NCBI RefSeq assembly: GCF_050948215.1
Contig: NW_027488892.1
Location: 1 to 64,000, forward strand
Reading direction: 5' to 3'
DNA: 64,000 nt
DNA from: Halictus rubicundus
Lineage: Eukaryota > Arthropoda > Insecta > Hymenoptera > Halictidae
Both the position numbers and the translations under genes were made by a program. The notes below the pieces were generated by a model, which worked only from the letters and a program-made list of their open reading frames with translations, ran no database searches and was not told where the DNA came from. Position 1 is the first letter of the stretch. Every line of letters starts with the position of its first letter. Of this stretch, positions 23,601 through 38,490 are shown one piece after another.

Positions 23601-26600
23601 TCCTATCCAATCCCCTATCCTATCCTCTATCCTATCCTATCATCTATCTTATCCTATCCTCTATCCTATCCTATCCTCTATCCTATCCTATCCTCTATCC
23701 AATCCTATCCTCTATCCTATCCTATACTCTATCCTATCCTATCCTCTATCCTATCCTATCCTCTATCCTATCCTATCCTCTATCCTATCCTATCCTCTAT
23801 CCTATCCTATCCTCTATCCTATCCTATCCTCTATCCTATCCTATCCTCTATCCTATCCTCTATCCTATCCTATCCTCTATCCTATCCTATCCTCTATCCT
23901 ATCCTATCCTCTATCCTAACCTATCCTCTATCCTATCCTATCCTCTATCCTATCCTATCCTCTATCCTATCCAATCCCCTATCCTATCCTCTATCCTATC
24001 CTATCCTCTATCCTATCCTATCCTCTATCCTATCCTATCCTCTATCCTATCCTATCCTCTATCCTATCCTATCCTCTATCTTATCCTATCCTCTATCCTA
24101 TCCTATCCTCTATCCTATCCTATCCTCTATCCTATCCTCTATCCTATCTCTATCCTATCCTCTATAATATCCTATCCTCTATCGTCTCCTATCCTCTATC
24201 CTATCCAATCCCCTATCCTATCCTCTATCCTATCCTATCATCTATCTTATCCTATCCTCTATCCTATCCTATCCTCTATCCTATCCTATCCTATATCCTA
24301 TCCTATCCTATCCTCTATCCTATCCTATCCTCTATCGTCTCCTATCCTCTATCCTATCCAATCCCCTATCCTATCCTCTATCCTATCCTATCATCTATCT
24401 TATCCTATCCTCTATCCTATCCTATCCTCTATCCTATCCTATCCTCTATCCAATCCTATCCTCTATCCTATCCTATACTCTATCCTATCCTATCCTCTAT
24501 CCTATCCTATCCTCTATCCTATCCTATCCTCTATCCTATCCTATCCTCTATCCTATCCTATCCTCTATCCTATCCTATCCTCTATCCTATCCTATCCTCT
24601 ATCCTATCCTCTATCCTATCCTATCCTCTATCCTATCCTATCCTCTATCCTATCCTATCCTCTATCCTATCCTATCCTCTATCCTATCCTATCCTCTATC
24701 CTATCCTATCCTCTATCCTATCCTATCCTCTATCCTATCCAATCCCCTATCCTATCCTCTATCCTATCCTATCATCTATCTTATCCTATCCTCTATCCTA
24801 TCCTATCCTCTATCCTATCCAATCCACTATCCTATCCTCTATCCTATCCTATCCTCTATCCTATCCTATCCTCTATCCTATCCTCTATCCTATCCTATCC
24901 TCTATCCTATCCTATCCTCTATCTTATCCTATCCTCTATCCTATCCTATCCTCTACCCTATCCTATCGTATTCTCTATCTTATCGTATCATATCCTCTAT
25001 CCTATCCTATTCTCTATCCTATCCTCTCCTTTATCCTATCTTATCCTCTATCGTCTGCTCTATCCTATCCTATCCAATATCCTAGCCTATCCTCAATCCT
25101 ATCCTATCCTCTATCCTATCCTATCCTCTATCCTATCCTTTCCTCTATCCTATCCTATCCTCTATCCTATCCAATCCTCTATCCTATCCTATCATCTATC
25201 CTATCCTATCCTCTATCCTATCCTATCCTCTATCGTCTCCTATCCTCTATCCTATCCAATCCCCTATCCTATCCTCTATCCTATCCTATCATCTATCTTA
25301 TCCTATCCTCTATCCTATCCTATCGTAATCTCTATCTTATCGTATCATATCCTCTATCCTATCCTATTCTCTATCCTATAATATCATCTATCCTATCCTA
25401 TCCTCAATCCTATCCTATCCTATATGCTATCCAATCCTCTATTCTATCCTATCCTCTATCCTATCCTATCCTCTATCCTATCCTATCCTCTATCCTATCC
25501 TATCGTATTCTCTATCTTATCGTATCATATCCTCTATCCTATCCTATTCTCTATCCTATCCTCTCCTTTATCCTATCTTATCCTCTATCGTCTGCTCTAT
25601 CCTATCCTATCCAATATCCTATCCTATCCTCTATCCTATCCTATCCTCTATCCTATCCTCAATCCTATCCTCTATCCTATCCTATCCTCTATCCTATCCA
25701 ATCCCCTATCCTATCCTCTATCCTATCCTATCATCTATCTTATCCTATCCGCTATCCTATCCTATCCTCTATCCTATCCTATCCTATATCCTATCCTATC
25801 CTATCCTCTATCCTATCCTATCCTCTATCGTCTCCTATCCTCTATCCTATCCAATCACCTATCCTATCCTCAATCCTATCCTATCCTATATGCTATCCAA
25901 TCCTCTATTCTATCCTATCCTCTATCCTATCCTATCCTCTATCCTATCCTATCATCTATCTTATCCTATCCTCTATCCTATCCTATCCTCTATCCTATCC
26001 TATCCTCTATCCTATCCTATCCTCTATCCTATCCTATACTCTATCCTATCCTATCCTCTATCCTATCCTATCCTCTATCCTATCCTATCCTCTATCCTAT
26101 CATATCCTCTATCCTATCCTATCCTCTATCCTATCCTATCCTCTATCCTATCCTATCCTCTATCCTATCCTATCCTCTATCCTATCCTATCCTCTATCCT
26201 ATCCTCTATCCTATCCTATCATCTATCTTATCCTATCCTCTATCCTATCCTATCCTCTATCCTATCCAATCCCCTATCCTATCCTCTATCCTATCCTATC
26301 ATCTATCTTATCCTATCCTCTATCCTATCCTATCCTCTATCCTATCCTATCCTCTATCCTATCCTATCCTCTATCCTATCCTATCCTCTATCCTATCCTA
26401 TCCTCTATCCTATCCTATCCTCTATCCTATCCTATCCTATCCTCTATCCTATCCTATCCTCTATCCTATCCTATCCTCTATCCTATCCTATCCTCTATCC
26501 TATCCTATCCTCTATCCTATCCTATCTTCTATCCTGTCCTATCCTCTATCCTATCCTATCCTCTATCCTATCCTATCCTCTATCCTCTATCCTATCCTAT

Positions 26601-29440
26601 CCTATCCTCTATCCTATCCTATCCTCTATCCTATCCTATCCTCTATCCTATCCTATCCTCTATCCTATCCTATCCTCTATCCTATCCTATCCTCTATCCT
26701 ATCCTATCCTATCCTCTATCCTATCCTATCCTCTATCCTATCCTATCCTCTATCCTATCCTATCCTCTTTCCTATCCAATCCTCTATCCTATCCTATTCT
26801 CTATCCTATCCTCAATCCTCTATAATATCGTATCCTCCATCCTATCCTATTCTCTATCCTATAATATCATCTATCCTATCCTATCCTCAATCCTATCCTA
26901 TCCTCTATCCTATCCTATCCTCTATCCTATCCTATCCTCTATCCTATCCTCTATCCTATCCTCTATCCTATCCTCTATCCTATCCTCTATCCTATCCTAT
27001 CCTCTATCGTCTCCTATCCTCTATCCTACCCAATCCCCTATCCTATCCTCTATCCTATCCTATCATCTATCTTATCCTATCCTCTATCCTATCCTATCCT
27101 CTATCCTATCCTATCCTATATCCTATCCTATCCTATCCTCTATCCTATCCTATCCTCTATCGTCTCCTATCCTCTATCCTATCCTATCCTCTATCCTATC
27201 CTATACTCTATCCTATCCTATCCTCTATCCTATCCTATCCTCTATCCTATCCTATCCTCTATCCTATCCTATCCTCTATCCTATCCTATCCTCTATCCTA
27301 TCCTATCCTCTATCCTATCCTATCCTCTATCCTATCCTATCCTCTATCCTATCCTATCCTCTATCCTATCCTATCCTCTATCCTCTATCCTATCCTATCC
27401 TCTATCCTATCCTATCCTCTATCCTATCCTATCCTCTATCCTATCCTATCCTCTATCCTATCCTATCCTCTATCCTATCCAATCCCCTATCCTATCCTCT
27501 ATCCTATCCTATCATCTATCTTATCCTATCCTCTATCCTATCCTATCCTCTATCCTATCCTATCCTCTATCCTATCCTATCCTCTATCCTATCCTATCCT
27601 CTATCCTATCCTATCCTCTATTCTATCCTATCCTCTATCCTATCCTATCCTCTATCCTATCCTCTATCCTATCCTATCCTCTATCCTATCCTATCCTCTA
27701 TCCTATCCTATCCTCTATCCTATCCTATCCTCTATCCTATCCTATCCTCTATCCTATCCTATCCTCTATCCTATCCTATCCTCTATCCTATCCTATCCTC
27801 TATCCTATCCTATCCTCTATCCTATCCTATCCTCTATCCTATCCTCTATCCTATCCTCTATCCTATCCTATCCTCTATCCAATCCTATCCTCTATCCTAT
27901 CCTATCCTCTATCCTATCCTATCCTCTCTCCTATCCTATCCTATCCTCCATCCTATCCTATCCTCTATCGTCTCCTATCCTCTATCCTATCCAATCCCCT
28001 ATCCTATCCTGTATCCTATCCTATCATCTATCTTATCCTATCCTCTATCCTATCCTATCCTCTATCCTATCCTATCGTATTCTCTATCTTATCGTATCAT
28101 ATCCTCTATCCTATCCTATTCTCTATCCTATCCTCTCCTTTATCCTATCTTATCCTCTACCGTCTGCTCTATCCTATCCTATCCAATATCCTAGCCTATC
28201 CTCAATCCTATCCTATCCTCTATCCTATCCTATCCTCTATCCTATCCTTTCCTCTATCCTATCCTATCCTCTATCCTATCCAATCCTCTATCCTATCCTA
28301 TCCTCTATCCTATCCTATCCTCTATCCTATCCTATCCTCTATCGTCTCCTATCCTCTATCCTATCCAATCCCCTATCCTATCCTCTATCCTATCCTATCA
28401 TCTATCTTATCCTATCCTCTATCCTATCCTATCGTAATCTCTATCTTATCGTATCATATCCTCTATCCTATCCTATTCTCTATCCTATCCTCTCCTTTAT
28501 CCTATCTTATCCTCTATCGTCTGCTCTATCCTATCCTATCCAATAGCCTATCCTATCCTCAATGCTATCCTATCCTCTATCCTATCCTATCCTCTAACCT
28601 ATCCTATCCTCTATCGTCTCCTATCCTCTATCCTATCCAATCCCCTATCCTCTCCTCTATCCTATCCTATCATCTATCTTATCCTATCCTCTATCCTATC
28701 CTATCGTAATCTCTATCTTATCGTATCATATCCTCTATCCTATCCTATTCTCTATCCTATCCTCTCCTTTATCCTACCTTATCCTCTATCGTCTGCTCTA
28801 TCCTATCCTATCCAATAGCCTATCCTATCCTCAATCCTATCCTATCCTCTATCCTATCCTATCCTCTATCCTATCCTATCCTCTATCCTATCCTATCCTC
28901 TATCCTATCCTACCCTCTATCCTATCCTATCCTCTATCCTATCCTATCCTCTATCCTATCCTCTATCCTATCCTATCCTCTATCCAATCCTATCCTCTAT
29001 ACTATCCTATCCTCTATCCTATCCTATCCTCTATCCTATCCTATCCTCCATCCTATCCTATCCTCTATCGTCTCCTATCCTCTATCCTATCCAATCCCCT
29101 ATCCTATCCTCTATCCTATCCTATCATCTATCTTATCCTATCCTCTATCCTATCCTATCATCTATCCTATCCTATCGTATTCTCTATCTTATCGTATCAT
29201 ATCCTCTATCCTATCCTATTCTCTATCCTATCCTCTCCTTTATCCTATCTTATCCTCTATCGTCTGCTCTATCCTATCATATCCAATATCCTATCCTATC
29301 CTCAATCCTATCCTATCCTCAATCCTATCCTATCCTCTATCCTAACCTCTCCTTTCTACTATCCAATCCTCTATCGAATCCTCTATCCTATCCTATCCTC
29401 TATCGTATGCAATCCTCTATCCCATCCAATCCTCTATCCT
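20700..29440 (+). repeat. Copy A of an approximately 9.0-kb tandem segmental duplication
   Basis: Landmarks match copy B (29.68-38.49 kb) at nearly constant offsets: 8,975 (CTATAATATC, 20791), 8,988 (M6, 21414), 9,005 (M6 and the M5 TTTGGCCTGTCG string, 22200/22446), 8,993 (M4, 25422) and about 9,043 (M6, 29342). The offset steps of +17, -12 and +51 are whole-monomer or monomer-ladder lengths, so the two copies differ mainly by gain or loss of complete units. An internal tandem repeat of about 0.75 kb lies at 23.3-24.2 kb (CTATAATATCC at 23411 and 24162). Confidence 0.85.
22446..22471 (+). repeat. Marker M5 (TTTGGCCTGTCG), copy 1 of 4
   Basis: A 26-bp word containing TTTGGCCTGTCG then TATCCACTAGCCCC, the least TATCC-like string in the array. 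It follows CCTGCATCC and CCTGTATCC units and is followed by a CTATAGTATCC unit. The four copies share these flanks, so they descend from one event. Confidence 0.85.
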
Positions 29441-29679
29441 ATCCTCTATCCTATCCTATCCTCTATCCAATCCTATCCTCTATCCTATCCTATACTCTAT
29501 CCTATCCTATCCTCTATCCTATCCTATCCTCTATCCTATCCTATCCTCTATCCTATCCTATCCTCTATCCTATCCTATCCTCTATCCTATCCTATCCTCT
29601 ATCCTATCCTATCCTCTATCCTATCCTCTATCCTATCCTATCCTCTATCCTATCCTATCCTCTATCCTATCCTATCCTC

Positions 29680-32600
29680 TATCCTATCCTATCCTCTATC
29701 CTATCCTATCCTCTATCCTATCCAATCCTGTATCCTATCCTATTCTCTATCCTATCCTCAATCCTCTATAATATCGTATCCTCCATCCTATCCTATTCTC
29801 TATCCTATAATATCATCTATCCTATCCTATCCTCTATCCTATCCTATCCTCTATCCTATCCTATCCTCTATCCTATCCTCTATCCTGTCCTCTATCCTAT
29901 CCTATCCTCTATCGTCTCCTATCCTGTATCCTATCCAATCCCCTATCCTATCCTCTATCCTACCCTATCATCTATCTTATCCTATCCTCTATCCTATCGT
30001 ATCCTCTATCCTATCCTATCCTCTATCCTATCCTATCCTCTATCCTATCCTATCCTCTATCCTATCCTATCCTCTATCCTATCCTATCCTCCATCCTATC
30101 CTATCCTCTATCGTCTCCTATCCTCTATCCTGTCCAATCCCCTATCCTATCCTCTATCCTATCCTATCATCTATCATATCCTATCCTCTATCCTATCCTA
30201 TCCTCTATCCTATCCTATCGTATTCTCTATCTTATCGTATCATATCCTCTATCCTATCCTATTCTCTATCCTATCCTCTCCTTTATCCTATCTTATCCTC
30301 TATCGTCTGCTCTATCCTATCCTATCCAATATCCTATCCTATCCTCAATCCTATCCTATCCTCAATCCTATCCTATCCTCAATCCTATCCTATCCTCTAT
30401 CCTAACCTCTCCTTTCTACTATCCAATCCTCTATCGAATCCTCTATCCTATCCTATCCTCTATCGTATGCAATCCTCTATCCCATCCAATCCTCTATCCT
30501 ATCCTCTATTCTATCCTATACTCTATCCTATCCTATCCTCTATCCTATCCTATCCTCTATCCTATCCTATCCTCTATCCTATCCTATCCTCTATCCTATC
30601 CTATCCTCTATCCTATCCTATCCTCTATCCTATCCTCTATCATATCCTCTATCCTATCCTATCATCTATCGTCTCCTATCCTCTATCCTATCCAATCCCC
30701 TATCCTATCCTCTATCCTATCCTATCCTCTATCCTATCCTATCCTCTATCCTATCCTATCCTCTATCCTATCCTATCCTCTATCCTATCCTATCCTCTAT
30801 CCTATCCTCTATCCTATCCTATCCTCTATACTATCCTATCCTCTATCCTATCCTATCCTCTATCCTATCCTTTCCTCTATCCTATCCTATCCTCTATCCT
30901 ATCCAATCCTCTATCCTATCCTATCCTCTATCCTATCCTATCCTCTATCCTATCCTATCCTCTATCGTCTCCTATCCTCTATCCTATCCAATCCCCTATC
31001 CTATCCTCTATCCTATCCTATCATCTATCTTATCCTATCCTCTATCCTATCCTATCTTAATCTCTATCTTATCGTATCATATCCTCTATCCTATCCTATT
31101 CTCTATCCTATCCTCTCCTTTATCCTATCTTATCCTCTATCGTCTGCTCTATCCTATCCTATCCAATAGCCTATCCTATCCTCAATCCTATCCTATCCTC
31201 TATCCTAACCTCTCCTTTCTACTATCCAATCCTCTATCGAATCCTCTATCCTATCCTATCCTCTATCGTATGCAATCCTCCATCCCATCCAATCTTCTAT
31301 CCTATCCTCTATTCTAACCTATACTCTATCCTATCCTATCCTATATCCTATCCTCTATCTAATCCTATCCTCTATCCTATTCTCTCCTCTATAATATCGT
31401 ATCCTGCATCCTATCCTATCCTGTATCCTATCCTCTATCCTATCCTATCCTTTGGCCTGTCGTATCCACTAGCCCCTATCCTATCCTCTATCCTATAGTA
31501 TCCTCTATCCTATCCTATCCTCTATCGTCTCCTATCCTCTATCCTATCCAATCCCCTAGCCTATCCTCTATCCTATCCTATCATCTATCTTATCCTATCC
31601 TCTATCCTATCCTATCCTCTATCCTATCCTATCCTCTATCCTATCCTATCCTCTATCCTATCCTATCCTCTATCCTATCCTATCCTCTATCCTATCCTAT
31701 CCTCTATCCTATCCTATCCTCTATCCTATCCTATCCTCTATCCTATCCTATCCTCTATCCTATCCTATCCTCTATCCTATCCTATCCTCTATCCTATCCT
31801 ATCCTCTATCCTATCCTATCCTCTATCCTATCCTATCCTCTATCCTATCCTATCCTATCCTCTATCCTATCCTATCCTCTATCCTATCATATCCTCTATC
31901 CTATCCTATCCTCTATCCTATCCTATCCTCTATCCTATCCTATCCTCTATCCTATCCTATCCTCTATCCTATCCTATCCTCTATCCTATACTATCCTCTA
32001 TCCTATCCTATCGTCTATCCTATCCTATCCTCTATCCTATCCTATCCTCTATCCTATCCTATCCTCTTTCCTAGCCAATCCTCTATCCTATCCTATTCTC
32101 TATCCTATCCTCAATCCTCTATAATATCGTATCCTCCATCCTATCCTATTCTCTATCCTATAATATCATCTATCCTATCCTATCCTCAATCCTATCCTAT
32201 CCTATATGCTATCCAATCCTCTATTCTATCCTATCCTCTATCCTATCCTATCCTCTATCCTATCCTATCCTCTATCCTATCCTATCCTCTATCCTATCCT
32301 ATCCTCTATCCTATCCTATCCTCTATCCTATCCTATCCTCTATCTTATCCTATCCTCTATCCTATCCTATCCTCTATCCTATCCTATCCTCTATCCTATC
32401 CTCTATCCTATCCTCTATAATATCCTATCCTCTATCGTCTCCTATCCTCTATCCTATCCAATCCCCTATCCTATCCTCTATCCTATCCTATCATCTATCT
32501 TATCCTATCCTCTATCCTATCCTATCCTCTATCCTATCCTATCCTATATCCTATCCTATCCTATCCTCTATCCTATCCTATCCTCTATCGTCTCCTATCC

Positions 32601-35600
32601 TCTATCCTATCCAATCCCCTATCCTATCCTCTATCCTATCCTATCATCTATCTTATCCTATCCTCTATCCTATCCTATCCTCTATCCTATCCTATCCTCT
32701 ATCCAATCCTATCCTCTATCCTATCCTATACTCTATCCTATCCTATCCTCTATCCTATCCTATCCTCTATCCTATCCTATCCTCTATCCTATCCTATCCT
32801 CTATCCTATCCTATCCTCTATCCTATCCTATCCTCTATCCTATCCTATCCTCTATCCTATCCTCTATCCTATCCTATCCTCTATCCTATCCTATCCTCTA
32901 TCCTATCCTATCCTCTATCCTATCCTATCCTCTATCCTATCCTATCCTCTATCCTATCCTATCCTCTATCCTATCCAATCCCCTATCCTATCCTCTATCC
33001 TATCCTATCCTCTATCCTATCCTATCCTCTATCCTATCCTATCCTCTATCCTATCCTATCCTCTATCCTATCCTATCCTCTATCTTATCCTATCCTCTAT
33101 CCTATCCTATCCTCTATCCTATCCTATCCTCTATCCTATCCTCTATCCTATCCTCTATAATATCCTATCCTCTATCGTCTCCTATCCTCTATCCTATCCA
33201 ATCCCCTATCCTATCCTCTATCCTATCCTATCATCTATCTTATCCTATCCTCTATCCTATCCTATCCTCTATCCTATCCTATCCTATATCCTATCCTATC
33301 CTATCCTCTATCCTATCCTATCCTCTATCGTCTCCTATCCTCTATCCTATCCAATCCCCTATCCTATCCTCTATCCTATCCTATCATCTATCTTATCCTA
33401 TCCTCTATCCTATCCTATCCTCTATCCTATCCTATCCTCTATCCAATCCTATCCTCTATCCTATCCTATACTCTATCCTATCCTATCCTCTATCCTATCC
33501 TATCCTCTATCCTATCCTATCCTCTATCCTATCCTATCCTCTATCCTATCCTATCCTCTATCCTATCCTATCCTCTATCCTATCCTATCCTCTATCCTAT
33601 CCTCTATCCTATCCTATCCTCTATCCTATCCTATCCTCTATCCTATCCTATCCTCTATCCTATCCTATCCTCTATCCTATCCTATCCTCTATCCTATCCT
33701 ATCCTCTATCCTATCCTATCCTCTATCCTATCCAATCCCCTATCCTATCCTCTATCCTATCCTATCATCTATCTTATCCTATCCTCTATCCTATCCTATC
33801 CTCTATCCTATCCAATCCACTATCCTATCCTCTATCCTATCCTATCCTCTATCCTATCCTATCCTCTATCCTATCCTCTATCCTATCCTATCCTCTATCC
33901 TATCCTATCCTCTATCTTATCCTATCCTCTATCCTATCCTATCCTCTACCCTATCCTATCGTATTCTCTATCTTATCGTATCATATCCTCTATCCTATCC
34001 TATTCTCTATCCTATCCTCTCCTTTATCCTATCTTATCCTCTATCGTCTGCTCTATCCTATCCTATCCAATATCCTAGCCTATCCTCAATCCTATCCTAT
34101 CCTCTATCCTATCCTATCCTCTATCCTATCCTTTCCTCTATCCTATCCTATCCTCTATCCTATCCAATCCTCTATCCTATCCTATCATCTATCCTATCCT
34201 ATCCTCTATCCTATCCTATCCTCTATCGTCTCCTATCCTCTATCCTATCCAATCCCCTATCCTATCCTCTATCCTATCCTATCATCTATCTTATCCTATC
34301 CTCTATCCTATCCTATCGTAATCTCTATCTTATCGTATCATATCCTCTATCCTATCCTATTCTCTATCCTATAATATCATCTATCCTATCCTATCCTCAA
34401 TCCTATCCTATCCTATATGCTATCCAATCCTCTATTCTATCCTATCCTCTATCCTATCCTATCCTCTATCCTATCCTATCCTCTATCCTATCCTATCGTA
34501 TTCTCTATCTTATCGTATCATATCCTCTATCCTATCCTATTCTCTATCCTATCCTCTCCTTTATCCTATCTTATCCTCTATCGTCTGCTCTATCCTATCC
34601 TATCCAATATCCTATCCTATCCTCTATCCTATCCTATCCTCTATCCTATCCTCAATCCTATCCTCTATCCTATCCTATCCTCTATCCTATCCAATCCCCT
34701 ATCCTATCCTCTATCCTATCCTATCATCTATCTTATCCTATCCGCTATCCTATCCTATCCTCTATCCTATCCTATCCTATATCCTATCCTATCCTATCCT
34801 CTATCCTATCCTATCCTCTATCGTCTCCTATCCTCTATCCTATCCAATCACCTATCCTATCCTCAATCCTATCCTATCCTATATGCTATCCAATCCTCTA
34901 TTCTATCCTATCCTCTATCCTATCCTATCCTCTATCCTATCCTATCATCTATCTTATCCTATCCTCTATCCTATCCTATCCTCTATCCTATCCTATCCTC
35001 TATCCTATCCTATCCTCTATCCTATCCTATACTCTATCCTATCCTATCCTCTATCCTATCCTATCCTCTATCCTATCCTATCCTCTATCCTATCATATCC
35101 TCTATCCTATCCTATCCTCTATCCTATCCTATCCTCTATCCTATCCTATCCTCTATCCTATCCTATCCTCTATCCTATCCTATCCTCTATCCTATCCTCT
35201 ATCCTATCCTATCATCTATCTTATCCTATCCTCTATCCTATCCTATCCTCTATCCTATCCAATCCCCTATCCTATCCTCTATCCTATCCTATCATCTATC
35301 TTATCCTATCCTCTATCCTATCCTATCCTCTATCCTATCCTATCCTCTATCCTATCCTATCCTCTATCCTATCCTATCCTCTATCCTATCCTATCCTCTA
35401 TCCTATCCTATCCTCTATCCTATCCTATCCTATCCTCTATCCTATCCTATCCTCTATCCTATCCTATCCTCTATCCTATCCTATCCTCTATCCTATCCTA
35501 TCCTCTATCCTATCCTATCTTCTATCCTGTCCTATCCTCTATCCTATCCTATCCTCTATCCTATCCTATCCTCTATCCTCTATCCTATCCTATCCTATCC

Positions 35601-38490
35601 TCTATCCTATCCTATCCTCTATCCTATCCTATCCTCTATCCTATCCTATCCTCTATCCTATCCTATCCTCTATCCTATCCTATCCTCTATCCTATCCTAT
35701 CCTATCCTCTATCCTATCCTATCCTCTATCCTATCCTATCCTCTATCCTATCCTATCCTCTTTCCTATCCAATCCTCTATCCTATCCTATTCTCTATCCT
35801 ATCCTCAATCCTCTATAATATCGTATCCTCCATCCTATCCTATTCTCTATCCTATAATATCATCTATCCTATCCTATCCTCAATCCTATCCTATCCTCTA
35901 TCCTATCCTATCCTCTATCCTATCCTATCCTCTATCCTATCCTCTATCCTATCCTCTATCCTATCCTCTATCCTATCCTCTATCCTATCCTATCCTCTAT
36001 CGTCTCCTATCCTCTATCCTACCCAATCCCCTATCCTATCCTCTATCCTATCCTATCATCTATCTTATCCTATCCTCTATCCTATCCTATCCTCTATCCT
36101 ATCCTATCCTATATCCTATCCTATCCTATCCTCTATCCTATCCTATCCTCTATCGTCTCCTATCCTCTATCCTATCCTATCCTCTATCCTATCCTATACT
36201 CTATCCTATCCTATCCTCTATCCTATCCTATCCTCTATCCTATCCTATCCTCTATCCTATCCTATCCTCTATCCTATCCTATCCTCTATCCTATCCTATC
36301 CTCTATCCTATCCTATCCTCTATCCTATCCTATCCTCTATCCTATCCTATCCTCTATCCTATCCTATCCTCTATCCTCTATCCTATCCTATCCTCTATCC
36401 TATCCTATCCTCTATCCTATCCTATCCTCTATCCTATCCTATCCTCTATCCTATCCTATCCTCTATCCTATCCAATCCCCTATCCTATCCTCTATCCTAT
36501 CCTATCATCTATCTTATCCTATCCTCTATCCTATCCTATCCTCTATCCTATCCTATCCTCTATCCTATCCTATCCTCTATCCTATCCTATCCTCTATCCT
36601 ATCCTATCCTCTATTCTATCCTATCCTCTATCCTATCCTATCCTCTATCCTATCCTCTATCCTATCCTATCCTCTATCGTCTCCTATCCTCTATCCTATC
36701 CTATCCTCTATCCTATCCTATCCTCTATCCTATCCTATCCTCTATCCTATCCTATCCTCTATCCTATCCTATCCTCTATCCTATCCTATCCTCTATCCTA
36801 TCCTATCCTCTATCCTATCCTATCCTCTATCCTATCCTATCCTCTATCCTATCCTATCCTCTATCCTATCCTATCCTCTATCCTATCCTCTATCCTATCC
36901 TCTATCCTATCCTATCCTCTATCCAATCCTATCCTCTATCCTATCCTATCCTCTATCCTATCCTATCCTCTCTCCTATCCTATCCTATCCTCCATCCTAT
37001 CCTATCCTCTATCGTCTCCTATCCTCTATCCTATCCAATCCCCTATCCTATCCTGTATCCTATCCTATCATCTATCTTATCCTATCCTCTATCCTATCCT
37101 ATCCTCTATCCTATCCTATCGTATTCTCTATCTTATCGTATCATATCCTCTATCCTATCCTATTCTCTATCCTATCCTCTCCTTTATCCTATCTTATCCT
37201 CTACCGTCTGCTCTATCCTATCCTATCCAATATCCTAGCCTATCCTCAATCCTATCCTATCCTCTATCCTATCCTATCCTCTATCCTATCCTTTCCTCTA
37301 TCCTATCCTATCCTCTATCCTATCCAATCCTCTATCCTATCCTATCCTCTATCCTATCCTATCCTCTATCCTATCCTATCCTCTATCGTCTCCTATCCTC
37401 TATCCTATCCAATCCCCTATCCTATCCTCTATCCTATCCTATCATCTATCTTATCCTATCCTCTATCCTATCCTATCGTAATCTCTATCTTATCGTATCA
37501 TATCCTCTATCCTATCCTATTCTCTATCCTATCCTCTCCTTTATCCTATCTTATCCTCTATCGTCTGCTCTATCCTATCCTATCCAATAGCCTATCCTAT
37601 CCTCAATGCTATCCTATCCTCTATCCTATCCTATCCTCTAACCTATCCTATCCTCTATCGTCTCCTATCCTCTATCCTATCCAATCCCCTATCCTCTCCT
37701 CTATCCTATCCTATCATCTATCTTATCCTATCCTCTATCCTATCCTATCGTAATCTCTATCTTATCGTATCATATCCTCTATCCTATCCTATTCTCTATC
37801 CTATCCTCTCCTTTATCCTATCTTATCCTCTATCGTCTGCTCTATCCTATCCTATCCAATAGCCTATCCTATCCTCAATCCTATCCTATCCTCTATCCTA
37901 TCCTATCCTCTATCCTATCCTATCCTCTATCCTATCCTATCCTCTATCCTATCCTACCCTCTATCCTATCCTATCCTCTATCCTATCCTATCCTCTATCC
38001 TATCCTCTATCCTATCCTATCCTCTATCCAATCCTATCCTCTATACTATCCTATCCTCTATCCTATCCTATCCTCTATCCTATCCTATCCTCCATCCTAT
38101 CCTATCCTCTATCGTCTCCTATCCTCTATCCTATCCAATCCCCTATCCTATCCTCTATCCTATCCTATCATCTATCTTATCCTATCCTCTATCCTATCCT
38201 ATCATCTATCCTATCCTATCGTATTCTCTATCTTATCGTATCATATCCTCTATCCTATCCTATTCTCTATCCTATCCTCTCCTTTATCCTATCTTATCCT
38301 CTATCGTCTGCTCTATCCTATCATATCCAATATCCTATCCTATCCTCAATCCTATCCTATCCTCAATCCTATCCTATCCTCTATCCTAACCTCTCCTTTC
38401 TACTATCCAATCCTCTATCGAATCCTCTATCCTATCCTATCCTCTATCGTATGCAATCCTCTATCCCATCCAATCCTCTATCCTATCCTC
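29680..38490 (+). repeat. Copy B of the approximately 9.0-kb tandem segmental duplication
   Basis: Second copy of 20.70-29.44 kb with the same order of M1, M3, M4, M5 and M6 markers. It contains three extra 17-bp monomers (51 bp) near 36.66 kb, including a GTCTCC unit that copy A lacks at about 27.65 kb. Its internal 0.75-kb duplication is also present (CTATAATATCC near 32414 and 33155), so that smaller event predates the 9-kb one. Copy A breaks off near 29440 where copy B continues into CTATTCTATCCTATACTC and TCTAATTTTATCC. Confidence 0.85.
31451..31476 (+). repeat. Marker M5, copy 2 of 4
   Basis: Identical by eye to the 22446 copy and exactly 9,005 bp downstream, as part of the 9-kb tandem duplication. 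Confidence 0.85.
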
